The notes beneath the pieces were generated by a model that saw nothing but the letters and a program-made list of their open reading frames with translations, ran no database searches and had not been told where the DNA came from. From Chryseobacterium sp. POL2 (GTDB taxonomy: Bacteria; Bacteroidota; Bacteroidia; Flavobacteriales; Weeksellaceae), in assembly GCF_011058315.1 (NCBI RefSeq), contig NZ_CP049298.1:3179463-3243462 (forward strand): a stretch of 64,000 nucleotides of DNA, written 5' to 3'. The position numbers and the translations under genes are program-made. Of the stretch, positions 19,732-28,635 are shown in pieces. Position 1 is the first letter of the stretch. Every line of letters begins with the position of its first letter.

Positions 19732-19756
19732 AAACTCCGATTATTCGGAGTTTTTT
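19732..19756 (+). terminator. Terminator hairpin between the DUF3298 and lipid kinase genes
   Basis: A 9-bp stem (AAACTCCGA, 19732-19740 with 19745-19753) with loop TTAT and a T run. It ends the upstream transcript, or acts as a leader attenuator if the -7 element at 19715 is used. Confidence 0.85.
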
Positions 19757-19768
19757 ATTAAATATTAC

Positions 19769-20614
19769 ATGAAAACAGCGTATATCATTAATCCTTTTTC
19801 AGCAAAAAAAAATTATCAAAACTTTTTGACAGGGCTTAAATCCAAAGTTGAAAATCCTTTAGTTTTGGTGTCAAAATCTATCGAAGATAGTTTTAATTTT
19901 ATAAAAGAAAACTGGGACGATGTAGATGTTTTTGTAGCTATTGGCGGCGATGGGACGATCTCTACAGTAGCGAGTAAGTTGGTAAATACAGATAAAATTT
20001 TAGCTGTTTTTCCAGCAGGTTCGGGTAATGGTTTTTCTAATGAAACCAACTTTTCTAAAAACATTGATAAACTTTTAAAAAAATTAGAAAATCGAGAATT
20101 CAAGTTAGTAGATTCATTTATGATAAATAATAATTTATCGATAAATGTTTCTGGTGTTGGCTTGGACGGAAATATTATCGAAGGTTTTGAACATTCCAAA
20201 CGTGGCTTTAGCAGCTACATCAAAATCACTGTTGAGAAGTATTTTAAATTTAAACCTATTAAAGTCAAGTTTGAAGAAAAATATAAAAACTTCGATGGCG
20301 AATATATGATGGTTAATGTTGCCAACACACGACAGTTTGGGAACAATGCTTATATCGCACCACAAGCCGATATGTCCGATGGTAAAGTCGAATTGGCTTT
20401 GGTAAAAAAGTTTCCGCTGCCAGCAGGATTAACATTTGCTTATCAAATGTTTACTAAAAGCTTAAAACCAGGCAAATATTTGCAATACATTTCGACTTCC
20501 GAAATTTCGTTTTCTGTCGATTCCGAGGCATGGCATCTCGATGGCGAATATTATAGAATAAAATCTCCAATCCACATCCGAGTGCTTCCCCAAAGTTTAC
20601 GAATATTAATATAG
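19769..20614 (+). CDS. Diacylglycerol/lipid kinase family protein
   Basis: A 281-residue protein of the DAGK catalytic family (YegS/DgkB-like), which transfers phosphate from ATP to a lipid hydroxyl at the cytoplasmic membrane. Seen: the nucleotide-binding VAIGGDGTISTVAS near residue 52, then PAGSGNGFSNE near residue 78, and the C-terminal half with DGKVELALVKKFPL. The first residues KTAYIINPFSAKK match the family's usual N-terminus. The lipid substrate (diacylglycerol, sphingoid base or other) is not determined by sequence. Confidence 0.88.
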   Translation: MKTAYIINPFSAKKNYQNFLTGLKSKVENPLVLVSKSIEDSFNFIKENWDDVDVFVAIGGDGTISTVASKLVNTDKILAVFPAGSGNGFSNETNFSKNIDKLLKKLENREFKLVDSFMINNNLSINVSGVGLDGNIIEGFEHSKRGFSSYIKITVEKYFKFKPIKVKFEEKYKNFDGEYMMVNVANTRQFGNNAYIAPQADMSDGKVELALVKKFPLPAGLTFAYQMFTKSLKPGKYLQYISTSEISFSVDSEAWHLDGEYYRIKSPIHIRVLPQSLRILI

Positions 20615-20632
20615 AATTTTAGTCGAAAGCTG

Positions 20633-20640
20633 TATCTTTG
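20633..20640 (+). promoter_or_regulatory. Candidate -7 element of the HD-domain gene
   Basis: An exact TATCTTTG, 17 bases before the ATG at 20658, which implies a very short leader. There is no clear -33. Confidence 0.4.
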
Positions 20641-20657
20641 AGCGACAAAGCCTTTCT

Positions 20658-21872
20658 ATGCGCAACAAACTCAAAATTATCAACGATCCAGTCCATGGTT
20701 TTATAAAAATTCCACATGAGATTCTTTATGATATTATCGAACATCATTACTTCCAAAGACTCCGCAGAATTTCTCAAACGGGATTATTGTCTTTGGTATT
20801 TCCAGGGGCAAAACATACGCGCTTTCATCATGCTTTGGGCGCGATGCATTTGATGTTTACAGCATTAGAAACTTTAAAATTAAAAGGTGTTTCTGTTTCT
20901 AAAGAAGAAGAAAAAGCGGCATTGTTGGCGATTTTGTTACACGATGTTGGACATGGACCTTTTTCTCACGCTTTAGAAAACCGATTGATGGATAATTGGC
21001 ATCACGAAAAATTGTCTTTGCTGTTGATGACAAAACTAAACGAAGAATTTTCTGGTGAACTTAGTTTGGCGATAGAAATGTTCAAAGGTCAGTATTCTCG
21101 TAAGTTTTTCAACCAATTGATTTCATCACAATTGGATGTCGATCGTTTGGATTACCTCAAACGAGATAGCTTCTACACGGGCGTTGCCGAGGGTAATGTT
21201 AATACACAGCGTATTATTTCGATGCTTAATGTTAGCAACGATGAGTTGGTGGTCGATTCCAAAGGCATTTATTCCATAGAGAATTATTTAACGGCAAGAA
21301 TGTTCATGTATTGGCAGGTTTATTATCACAAAACCGCGGCTTTATCAGAACATCTGTTGGTCAAAATTTTAGGCCGAGCCAAAGCTTTGGTTTCAGAAAA
21401 AAAAGACTTGGATGCGCCGAAGTATCTTAAATATTTTTTGGAAAATCAACATTTCGAAGAACAGAACGAACTCAATATCAAAAACTTTACAATGCTCGAC
21501 GATATGGATGTTTTTCAGGCAATAAAAGCTTGGACAGAATCCGATGATTTTGTATTGTCTTATCTTTGCAAAACCGTTATCTATCGTAATTTTCCGAAGA
21601 CGATGTCCTCCTCACAATATTTCTCAGAAGATTTTATACAGACCAAAATTGAGAAAACCAATCGTTTTTTTAACATCGATAATGGACACGAATTGGTCGA
21701 TCAAATTTCGAGAAGTTTGCTGCCTTATGACACCGAAAAACAACCGATATTTCTTCTGGATAAATCCGGTAAAAAGTTAAAATTGGAAGATTCTGAAAAC
21801 CAAATACTTTCGTCGTTCATTAATCAACCGAACACGAAATATATATTGTCTTTCCCAAGAGAGATTTTATAA
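20658..21872 (+). CDS. HD-domain phosphohydrolase (dGTPase/SAMHD1-like)
   Basis: A 404-residue cytoplasmic metal-dependent hydrolase. It starts with KIINDPVHGFIKIP, characteristic of the YdhJ/HD superfamily phosphohydrolase group. The metal-binding residues are seen as RFHHALGAMHLM, LLHDVGHGPFSHALE (the HD pair) and SSQLDVDRLDYLKRDS. Relatives cleave dNTPs or other nucleotides; the specific substrate here is unknown. It lies 43 bases after the lipid kinase gene and before a repeat-containing gap. Confidence 0.86.
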   Translation: MRNKLKIINDPVHGFIKIPHEILYDIIEHHYFQRLRRISQTGLLSLVFPGAKHTRFHHALGAMHLMFTALETLKLKGVSVSKEEEKAALLAILLHDVGHGPFSHALENRLMDNWHHEKLSLLLMTKLNEEFSGELSLAIEMFKGQYSRKFFNQLISSQLDVDRLDYLKRDSFYTGVAEGNVNTQRIISMLNVSNDELVVDSKGIYSIENYLTARMFMYWQVYYHKTAALSEHLLVKILGRAKALVSEKKDLDAPKYLKYFLENQHFEEQNELNIKNFTMLDDMDVFQAIKAWTESDDFVLSYLCKTVIYRNFPKTMSSSQYFSEDFIQTKIEKTNRFFNIDNGHELVDQISRSLLPYDTEKQPIFLLDKSGKKLKLEDSENQILSSFINQPNTKYILSFPREIL

Positions 21873-21883
21873 ATTTGGGCAAT

Positions 21884-22008
21884 TCTTGCAAATCCTAAGC
21901 ATTTCCAAGGCTTTTTGCAAGACCGGGCTATTCGCTGTATCTTTTTTGCAAAGACTTTAGCTTCGCAAGTCCTTTCAAAAAAGGATGCCGCTGCTATCCC
22001 TATCGCAA
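21884..22008 (-). repeat. Intergenic repeat-like element, related to the one at 57830
   Basis: An about 125-base non-coding block in the gap before lpxD. Read on the minus strand it begins GCGATAGGGATAGCAGCGG, continues CATCC and a T run, and has a central imperfect hairpin (21941-21957 with 21967-21983) and then AGATACAGCGAATAGCCCGG. The AGCGGCATCCTTTT end is shared with the element at 57830-57944. I recall such blocks as frequent intergenic repeats in Flavobacterium and Chryseobacterium genomes; that part is memory, not shown here. Confidence 0.6.
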
Positions 22009-22105
22009 TTGTTCAGTATGATTGGTCTTATTAAATTAAAAATAATCAAGATTTGACAATTTTGTAAAAAAAATAATTTTCTAGTACTCATAAAACAGAA
22101 ATTAT

Positions 22106-22113
22106 TATCTTTG
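22106..22113 (+). promoter_or_regulatory. Candidate -7 element of lpxD, close to the start codon
   Basis: An exact TATCTTTG ending only six bases before the lpxD ATG at 22120, so the mRNA would be leaderless or nearly so. No -33 TTG is visible. Confidence 0.4.
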
Positions 22114-22119
22114 CACGAT

Positions 22120-23139
22120 ATGGAATTTACTGTAGAGCAAATTGCAAACTTTATTAATGGTAGAATCATCGGTGATAAGTCAACAATTATTACTGGCGTT
22201 TCTCCTATAGAAGATGGCCAAAAAGGTCATTTGTCTTTTATTGCACAAGAGCGTTTTGCTCATTTTATTGATACAACAGACTGTTCAGTACTGATAGTTT
22301 CAGAAAAACTGTTAAAGCCAGACCATACTTATCCTTCAGTTATTATTGTTGTGGAAGATGCATACTTGTCTTTTCAGGTTCTTATGAATCTTTATAACGA
22401 TCTCAAAAAGAAAAAGTCCGGAATAGAACAACCTTCCAATATTAGCCATTCTGCAGTGGTGGGTTCGGATGTTTATATCGGTGCGTTTACGTATATTTCT
22501 GACAAAGCTGTTATCGGCGATAATACCCAAATCTATCCACAAGTATATATCGGAAAAGCAGTGAAAATTGGAAAAAATTGCAAAATCGATTCAGGCGCTC
22601 GGATATATGACGGTTGCATCATCGGTGATAACTGTATTGTACATTCTAATACAGTGATAGGTGGTGATGGTTTTGGTTTTCAACTAAGTGCTGAAGGTTT
22701 TAAAAAAATTCCACAATTAGGAAATGTTATCATAGAAGATGATGTTGAGATAGGATCTAATTGTAGCATCGACAGGGCGACAATTGGTTCAACCATTATT
22801 GGAAAAGGTACCAAGATCGATAACCTTATTCAGATTGCTCATAATGTGAGAATTGGCCAAAACAATGTTATTGCAGCACAAGCTGGGATTGCAGGCTCTA
22901 CCAAAATTGGAGATTGGAACCAGATTGGCGGTCAAGTCGGAATTGTTGGACATATCGAAATTGGAAATCAAGTTAAAATCCAAGCGCAAAGTGGCGTAAA
23001 TAGTAATGTGAAAGATAAAGAAATACTTTATGGTTCTCCGGCGATTTTGGCAGGTGACTACCGTAGAAGTTATGTTCATTTTAGAAACTTTACTGACATC
23101 GTTGAAAGAATTAATAATTTAGAAAATAACAAAAAATAA
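22120..23139 (+). CDS. lpxD: UDP-3-O-(3-hydroxyacyl)glucosamine N-acyltransferase
   Basis: A 339-residue acyltransferase that adds the second 3-hydroxyacyl chain in lipid A synthesis. The N-terminal uridine-binding domain (~1-100) has the [15 protein letters not shown] motif. It is followed by a left-handed beta-helix of hexapeptide repeats (~100-320) with the catalytic His in [14 protein letters not shown] and the GGDGFGF segment. I start at ATG 22120 ([11 protein letters not shown]); the longer frame needs a TTG that belongs to the -7 sequence. It is first in the lipid A gene group lpxD, lpxC/fabZ, lpxA. Confidence 0.94.
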   Translation: MEFTVEQIANFINGRIIGDKSTIITGVSPIEDGQKGHLSFIAQERFAHFIDTTDCSVLIVSEKLLKPDHTYPSVIIVVEDAYLSFQVLMNLYNDLKKKKSGIEQPSNISHSAVVGSDVYIGAFTYISDKAVIGDNTQIYPQVYIGKAVKIGKNCKIDSGARIYDGCIIGDNCIVHSNTVIGGDGFGFQLSAEGFKKIPQLGNVIIEDDVEIGSNCSIDRATIGSTIIGKGTKIDNLIQIAHNVRIGQNNVIAAQAGIAGSTKIGDWNQIGGQVGIVGHIEIGNQVKIQAQSGVNSNVKDKEILYGSPAILAGDYRRSYVHFRNFTDIVERINNLENNKK

Positions 23140-23164
23140 AATTTGTTAAAAAAATATCTTTGTA

Positions 23165-24562
23165 ATGAGTGATAAACAAAAAACTATACAAGAGGACATT
23201 CAGCTCTCGGGTATAGGACTACACACAGGAAAAGAAGTTAATCTTACCATAAAACCTGCAAAAGAAAATACAGGTTTTGTGTTTGTAAGGACAGACCTAG
23301 AAGGTCGTCCACAAGTAGAAGCAGATGTCAATTATGTAACAACGACAGAGCGCGGTACAACCCTAGAAAAATTAGGCGTAAAAATCCATACTTGCGAACA
23401 TCTTTTAGCAGCATTAGTCGGGATGGATCTTGACAATGTTATTATGGAGATGGACAGTTCGGAACCACCAATTTTAGATGGATCTTCAAAATATTTTGTA
23501 GAAGCGATCGAAAAAGCAGGTATTGAAGAACAAAATGCAGTGAGAGAATATTTGGTAATCAAAGAAGTCTTGAGCTATGTTGACACCAACTCAGGTTCCG
23601 AAATTACCATTATACCTTCCGAAAACTACGAAGTCACAACAATGGTTGACTTTGGAACAAAAGTTTTAGGAACGCAAAATGCAAGTCTTAAAAATATTTC
23701 TGAGTTCAAAGACGAAATTTCTTCAGCAAGAACTTTTAGTTTTTTGCATGAGCTAGAACAATTATTAGATCATAACCTTATCAAAGGTGGTGATATCAGC
23801 AATGCAATCGTATATGTTGATAAAGAATTAACACCAGAAACCACAGAAAAGTTAAAAGTAGCTTTCGGTAAAGATGATGTTTCTATTCGTCCAAATGGGA
23901 TTTTGGATAACCTAAATCTTAATTTTCCTAACGAAGCTGCCCGTCACAAACTTTTGGATGTTATTGGCGATTTAGCTTTGGTAGGTGTCAAAATTAAAGG
24001 CCGTGTTATCGCAAACAAACCTGGACATTTTGTTAACACCCAGTTTGCTAAGAAACTTAACAGACAATGGAAATTACAAAAAAAGAAAAACGTTCCAGAT
24101 TTTGATTTAACAAAAGAACCCGTTTTTGATATTAATGGTATTATGAAATTAATGCCACACCGACCACCGTTTTTGTTACTAGATAAGGTTTTAGAATTAT
24201 CCGATACCCACGTTGTAGGTCTTAAAAATGTAACCATGAACGAGCCTTTCTTTGTGGGACATTTTCCTAAAGAACCAGTAATGCCAGGTGTTTTACAAGT
24301 AGAAGCTTTGGCACAAGCGGGAGGGATTTTGGTATTAGCAAGCGTGCCAGATCCAGAAAACTATTCAACTTATTTTATAAAAATAGACAAAGTAAAATTC
24401 AAGAGAAAAGTAGTTCCAGGAGATACTTTAATTTTTAAAATTGAATTGATAGAGCCTATCAGACGCGGAATAGTTCATATGCAAGGTTATGGCTATGTTG
24501 GTGATACAGTAGCATTGGAAGCAGAACTTATGGCACAAGTTGCAAAAAATAAAATAGACTAA
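23165..24562 (+). CDS. lpxC/fabZ: Bifunctional UDP-3-O-acyl-N-acetylglucosamine deacetylase / (3R)-hydroxyacyl-ACP dehydratase
   Basis: A 465-residue fusion typical of Bacteroidota. Residues ~1-305 are LpxC, the zinc deacetylase that commits precursors to lipid A: ligands are seen in IHTCEHLLAAL and in AARHKLLDVIGDLAL (HxxxD), and the start QLSGIGLHTGKEV is conserved. Residues ~320-465 are FabZ, a hotdog dehydratase of fatty acid synthesis, with IMKLMPHRPPFLLLDKV and HFPKEPVMPGVLQVEALAQ. The fusion couples two enzymes that share the 3-hydroxyacyl-ACP pool. A TATCTTTG sits at 23155-23162, almost on the ATG. lpxA follows with no gap. Confidence 0.97.
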   Translation: MSDKQKTIQEDIQLSGIGLHTGKEVNLTIKPAKENTGFVFVRTDLEGRPQVEADVNYVTTTERGTTLEKLGVKIHTCEHLLAALVGMDLDNVIMEMDSSEPPILDGSSKYFVEAIEKAGIEEQNAVREYLVIKEVLSYVDTNSGSEITIIPSENYEVTTMVDFGTKVLGTQNASLKNISEFKDEISSARTFSFLHELEQLLDHNLIKGGDISNAIVYVDKELTPETTEKLKVAFGKDDVSIRPNGILDNLNLNFPNEAARHKLLDVIGDLALVGVKIKGRVIANKPGHFVNTQFAKKLNRQWKLQKKKNVPDFDLTKEPVFDINGIMKLMPHRPPFLLLDKVLELSDTHVVGLKNVTMNEPFFVGHFPKEPVMPGVLQVEALAQAGGILVLASVPDPENYSTYFIKIDKVKFKRKVVPGDTLIFKIELIEPIRRGIVHMQGYGYVGDTVALEAELMAQVAKNKID

Positions 24563-25351
24563 ATGGTACATCAGTTAGCAGTCGTCGACAAACGTGCAAA
24601 AATAGGTAAAAACGTAGTTGTAGAACCTTTCACAACAATAGCCGGAGATGTAGAAATTGGAGAAGGAACTTGGATTGGATCAAATGTCACCATAATGGAT
24701 GGAACCAGAATTGGTAAAAATTGTAAAGTTTTTCCAGGAGCTGTCCTAGGAGGTATTCCCCAAGATCTAAAATTCGATGGTGAGGATACTTTTGTATATA
24801 TCGGAGACAACACCGTTATCCGAGAAGCAGTCACTGTTAACCGCGGTACAAAAGCATTAGGCTATACCAAGGTGGGTAACGATTGCCTCATTATGGCAAC
24901 AGCCCATGTAGCTCATGATTGTGTCCTTGGGAACAATGTGATAATCGCTAATGCGTGTGGTATTGCAGGGCATGTTGAGATTGGAGATTTTGTTGTAATG
25001 GGCGGACTAAGTGCGGTACAACAATTCGGTAAAATCGGAAAACATGTGATGATATCAGGCGGATCATTGATTCGGAAAGATATTCCACCATATGTAAAAG
25101 TTGCGAGAGATCCCATTTCCTATGCCGGAATTAACTCTGTAGGACTTAGAAGAAGAGGATTTAGCAATGATAAAATTTTTGAAATTCAGAAAATTTATCG
25201 TGCCATTTTCCAAATGAAGATGAATACCACACAAGCAATAGAGCATATCGAGAAAGAAATGTTACCAACCGCCGAACGCGACGAGATTATCACATTTATC
25301 CAAAACTCGCCAAGAGGTATCGTTAAAGGCTATGGTTCTTCTAAAGAATAA
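24563..25351 (+). CDS. lpxA: UDP-N-acetylglucosamine acyltransferase
   Basis: A 262-residue cytoplasmic enzyme for the first step of lipid A synthesis, the transfer of a 3-hydroxyacyl chain from ACP to UDP-GlcNAc. It is a left-handed beta-helix of hexapeptide repeats (VVVEPF, VEIGEG, IGKNCK...) with the catalytic His in NDCLIMATAHVAHDC. The C-terminal helical part contains GLRRRGFSNDKI, the LpxA hallmark. The ATG directly follows the lpxC/fabZ stop (TAA-ATG), indicating operon transcription. Length matches the family. Confidence 0.96.
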   Translation: MVHQLAVVDKRAKIGKNVVVEPFTTIAGDVEIGEGTWIGSNVTIMDGTRIGKNCKVFPGAVLGGIPQDLKFDGEDTFVYIGDNTVIREAVTVNRGTKALGYTKVGNDCLIMATAHVAHDCVLGNNVIIANACGIAGHVEIGDFVVMGGLSAVQQFGKIGKHVMISGGSLIRKDIPPYVKVARDPISYAGINSVGLRRRGFSNDKIFEIQKIYRAIFQMKMNTTQAIEHIEKEMLPTAERDEIITFIQNSPRGIVKGYGSSKE

Positions 25352-25380
25352 ATTAACAAACAAGAAATTATTAAATATTA

Positions 25381-25944
25381 ATGGCAACAACAGCTGATAT
25401 TAGAAAAGGTCTTTGTATTGAATACAGCAACGACATTTACAAGATTATCGATTTTCAACACGTAAAACCAGGAAAAGGTCCAGCTTTCGTAAGAACAAAA
25501 CTTAAAAGCGTAACCAACGGAAAAGTTCTTGATAACACTTTTTCTGCAGGTCACAAAATTGATGAAGTTAAAGTGATTACTAGAAAGTTTCAATACCTTT
25601 ATGATGACGAAAACGGTTTCCACTTCATGAACAACGATGATTTCTCTCAAATCTACATCAACAAAGAAATGATTGAAAACGCACAATTCATGAAAGCAGG
25701 TGAAGAAGTGACGATTATCTTGAAAGAAGCTGACGAAACGCCACTTTCTGCGGAGATACCACTAACAGTATTTTTGGATGTTGTAGAAGCCGATCCAGGA
25801 GTTAAAGGTAACACAGCTACCAACGCTCTTAAAAATGCTATCGTGGAAACAGGAGCTAGAGTTTTGGTTCCGTTGTTTATCGAAGCAGGTGATAAGATTA
25901 AAGTTAATACGGAAGATGGCTCCTACATCGAACGTGTAAAATAA
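25381..25944 (+). CDS. efp: Elongation factor P
   Basis: A 187-residue translation factor that relieves ribosome stalling at proline runs. The KOW-like N-domain carries the loop HVKPGKGPAFVRTK with Lys32 at the tip, the residue modified in many bacteria. Two OB domains follow, ending with GSYIERVK. It lies 29 bases after lpxA and ends with a strong terminator. The genes for the beta-lysylation route (epmA/epmB) are not in this window. Confidence 0.96.
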   Translation: MATTADIRKGLCIEYSNDIYKIIDFQHVKPGKGPAFVRTKLKSVTNGKVLDNTFSAGHKIDEVKVITRKFQYLYDDENGFHFMNNDDFSQIYINKEMIENAQFMKAGEEVTIILKEADETPLSAEIPLTVFLDVVEADPGVKGNTATNALKNAIVETGARVLVPLFIEAGDKIKVNTEDGSYIERVK

Positions 25945-25951
25945 ATATTGT

Positions 25952-25982
25952 AAAGCGTTTTGGAAATCAAAACGCTTTTTTT
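25952..25982 (+). terminator. Terminator after efp
   Basis: An 11-bp perfect stem (AAAGCGTTTTG, 25952-25962 with 25968-25978), loop GAAAT, and a T run. Confidence 0.92.
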
Positions 25983-25996
25983 ATAAAATAAAAGAG

Positions 25997-26896
25997 ATGA
26001 CCTTTAGCCAACCACAGACGCTTAAGTCTATTGCTGATTTTATTCAAGCTAAATATATAGGTTCCGATGATTTTAAAATTTTAGGAACTAATGAAATTCA
26101 CCGTGTTAAAGCTGGTGAAATTGTCTTTGTCAACCATCCCAAATATTATGATAAAGCACTCAACTCGGAGGCCACGATTATTCTAATCGATAAAGAAGTT
26201 GACTGTCCAGAAGGTAAAGCACTTTTAATTTCTGATGATCCTTTCAGAGATTTTAATAAAATTAATCTTCATTTTTCGACAATTTCAGACTTTTTTGGTG
26301 ATATTTCAAAACCAGAGATTGGTGAAAATTCAAAAATTCATCCAAGTGTCGTAATCGGCAATAATGTTAAAATCGGAAAAAATTGCATTATTTATCCTAA
26401 TGTTGTCATTGGTGATGATACGGTTATCGGAGATAATGTCTTTATCCAAGCCAATACAGTTTTGGGTGGCAATGCTTTTTACTACAGAAAACTTTATGGC
26501 AACTATGATCGATTAATCTCCGTAGGCAATGTTGTTGTTGAAGACAATGTTCAGATTGGAGTAGGTTGTACGATTGATCGTGGTGTGACAGATATTACCG
26601 TAATAGGAGAGGGCAGTATTTTGGATAACCAAATCCAGATTGGCCACGATACAGTAATCGGGAAAAGATGCTTAATAGCTTCTCAGACGGGGATTGCAGG
26701 TTGTTGTATTATAGAAGATGATGTTACAATTTGGGGACAGGTTGGTATGGCGTCTGGGCTTACAATAGAATCTGGTACGGTGTTATTGGCCAAAACAGGC
26801 GTTAACAGAAATCTTAAAAAGGGAACTTATTTTGGCGCTATTGCAGAAGAATTCCGAGATTATTTAAAAAAAGAAGTTAAGCTCCGCAATCTCTAA
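25997..26896 (+). CDS. Second LpxD-like N-acyltransferase
   Basis: A 299-residue paralogue of LpxD. It has the N-terminal binding domain (residues ~1-95, KAGEIVFVNHPKYYDKAL) and a hexapeptide-repeat beta-helix (~105-285; IHPSVVIGNNVKIGKNCIIYP). It keeps the catalytic His in ILDNQIQIGHDTVIG, but is ~40 residues shorter than lpxD at 22120 and differs at the pocket loop (GGNAFYYRK instead of GGDGFGFQ). It may acylate a related UDP-sugar, or be a lipid A variant enzyme. It starts 15 bases after the efp terminator hairpin and precedes sucD. Confidence 0.8.
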   Translation: MTFSQPQTLKSIADFIQAKYIGSDDFKILGTNEIHRVKAGEIVFVNHPKYYDKALNSEATIILIDKEVDCPEGKALLISDDPFRDFNKINLHFSTISDFFGDISKPEIGENSKIHPSVVIGNNVKIGKNCIIYPNVVIGDDTVIGDNVFIQANTVLGGNAFYYRKLYGNYDRLISVGNVVVEDNVQIGVGCTIDRGVTDITVIGEGSILDNQIQIGHDTVIGKRCLIASQTGIAGCCIIEDDVTIWGQVGMASGLTIESGTVLLAKTGVNRNLKKGTYFGAIAEEFRDYLKKEVKLRNL

Positions 26897-26950
26897 ATTA
26901 ATTCTAAGAGAAAAAACAAAAATCAGTATTCAATTTTCAAGAATATTAAC

Positions 26951-26958
26951 TATTTTTG
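26951..26958 (+). promoter_or_regulatory. Candidate -7 element of sucD
   Basis: An exact TATTTTTG, 43 bases before the sucD ATG, in a position that gives a normal leader. There is no clear TTG at -33. Confidence 0.45.
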
Positions 26959-27001
26959 TGTTTTATCAAAATCATTGAAAATTTAAAAAAATAAAAATAA
27001 A

Positions 27002-27874
27002 ATGTCAGTATTAGTAAACAAGGATTCTAAGGTAATCGTACAAGGTTTTACAGGTAACGAAGGAACGTTCCATGCAGGTCAAATGATTGAATACGGAACT
27101 AATGTTGTTGGTGGGGTAACACCAGGAAAAGGTGGAACAGAGCATCTAGGTAGACCAGTATTCAATACAGTGGCAGATGCAGTTACAAAAGCAGGCGCTA
27201 ACGTTAGTATTATCTTTGTACCACCAGCATTTGCCGCAGATGCTATTATGGAAGCAGCCGAAGCTGGTATCAAAGTTATCGTTTGTATTACAGAAGGAAT
27301 TCCTGTTGCGGACATGGTAAAAGTTAAAGAATATATCAACGATAAAGATGCACGTCTTATTGGACCTAACTGCCCAGGTATCATTACTTCTGATGAAGCT
27401 AAAATCGGCATTATGCCAGGTTTCGTTTTCAAAAAAGGAAAAGTCGGTATCGTTTCTAAATCTGGTACTTTAACTTATGAAGCTGCAGACCAAGTTGTAA
27501 AAGCAGGTTACGGTGTTTCTACGGCAATCGGTATTGGTGGTGACCCAATTATCGGAACAACAACGAAAGAAGCTTTAGAATTATTCATCAACGATCCAGA
27601 AACAGAAGCAGTAGTTATGATTGGAGAAATTGGTGGATCTCTAGAAGCAGAAGCAGCAAGATGGTACAGAGACAGCGGCTCAAAAAAACCAGTTGTAGGT
27701 TTCATCGCTGGACAAACTGCACCTAAAGGAAGAACTATGGGACACGCTGGAGCGATCGTGGGTGGTGCTGAAGATACAGCACAAGCTAAAATGGCAATTA
27801 TGGCAGAATGCGGTATCAATGTAGTAGATTCTCCTGCTGAGATTGGCGCAACAGTAGCTAAAGTTTTAGGATAA
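27002..27874 (+). CDS. sucD: Succinyl-CoA synthetase subunit alpha
   Basis: A 290-residue subunit of the TCA-cycle enzyme that makes ATP or GTP while converting succinyl-CoA to succinate. Seen: the CoA-binding Rossmann N-domain ([18 protein letters not shown]), [18 protein letters not shown] in the middle, and the phosphohistidine loop [18 protein letters not shown] (His ~248). The beta subunit gene sucC is not adjacent, which is common in this group. A membrane-barrel gene follows after 27 bases and may be co-transcribed. Confidence 0.96.
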   Translation: MSVLVNKDSKVIVQGFTGNEGTFHAGQMIEYGTNVVGGVTPGKGGTEHLGRPVFNTVADAVTKAGANVSIIFVPPAFAADAIMEAAEAGIKVIVCITEGIPVADMVKVKEYINDKDARLIGPNCPGIITSDEAKIGIMPGFVFKKGKVGIVSKSGTLTYEAADQVVKAGYGVSTAIGIGGDPIIGTTTKEALELFINDPETEAVVMIGEIGGSLEAEAARWYRDSGSKKPVVGFIAGQTAPKGRTMGHAGAIVGGAEDTAQAKMAIMAECGINVVDSPAEIGATVAKVLG

Positions 27875-27901
27875 ATTATTACAAAAACACACAAATACAA
27901 A

Positions 27902-28567
27902 ATGAAAAAAACGCTGTTAGGAAGTGCTCTCACCATTGCAACATTGGCAAGTGCACAGATTGATTTTAATGCAACCAGATTTGGATTAACAGCTGGCGCA
28001 ACTTACTCAAGAGTGCAAAATGCTCATAATCCTTCTGGACCTAGATACTCTGTTCAAGGTGGGCTTTTAGCTTTAACACCAATAGGATCGGATGATCAAT
28101 TTTACATCCAAACAGAGTTAACTTATTTTGGAGCTGGTGAAACTGGTGATAAAAAAGAAGAGAAAAAAAATAAATGGCCTCATGCAGTTTATGCTAATAA
28201 TTATTTAAGCTTACCAATAAGTTTTAAAGCTTATTTTTCTGAAGGTGAAAGCGAGTTTTTTGCATTAGGTGGACCACGATTTGATTTTTTGATTAATCAA
28301 AAAGTTAAAAATATTCCAGCTAAAAGAGAAGATTATGCGATCGACAAATATGGAAAAGCTAACAAGTTTAATATTGGTGTAGGCGCAGGATTTGGATATA
28401 GCTACAAGCGTCAATGGGAAATTACAGCAAGATACGACATGCATCTTATGGATACATATCCGGATCTTAAAAATTCTCCGATAGAAATGGCCACTTCGGA
28501 TCCTAATGTCGCTAAAAAGAAAAATGAGCATATCATCAGCTTATCATTATCTTATATTTTTGAATAA
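27902..28567 (+). CDS. Outer-membrane beta-barrel protein (porin family)
   Basis: A 221-residue protein with a signal peptide (MKKTLLGSALTIATLASA, cleavage near Ala18-Gln19) and alternating hydrophobic strands ending in the aromatic terminal strand HIISLSLSYIFE, as expected for an eight-stranded OMP of the outer-membrane beta-barrel/PorT-like family. A lysine-rich loop (DKKEEKKNKW) is probably periplasmic or extracellular. No specific transport function can be inferred. It is followed directly by the long palindrome at 28577. Confidence 0.75.
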   Translation: MKKTLLGSALTIATLASAQIDFNATRFGLTAGATYSRVQNAHNPSGPRYSVQGGLLALTPIGSDDQFYIQTELTYFGAGETGDKKEEKKNKWPHAVYANNYLSLPISFKAYFSEGESEFFALGGPRFDFLINQKVKNIPAKREDYAIDKYGKANKFNIGVGAGFGYSYKRQWEITARYDMHLMDTYPDLKNSPIEMATSDPNVAKKKNEHIISLSLSYIFE

Positions 28568-28576
28568 GACTAATAT

Positions 28577-28633
28577 CTTTACATAAACAACAAGCCGCGA
28601 AACGAAGTTTCGCGGCTTGTTGTTTATGTAAAG
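28577..28633. repeat. Perfect 27-bp-stem palindrome with GCGAAAC core
   Basis: Left arm 28577-28603, loop GAA, right arm 28607-28633, with no mismatch. It lies between two convergent genes and can end both transcripts, but has no simple T tail. The core GCGAAAC-nAA-GTTTCGC recurs at 35477-35501 and 37225-37267. Confidence 0.9.
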
Positions 28634-28635
28634 CC

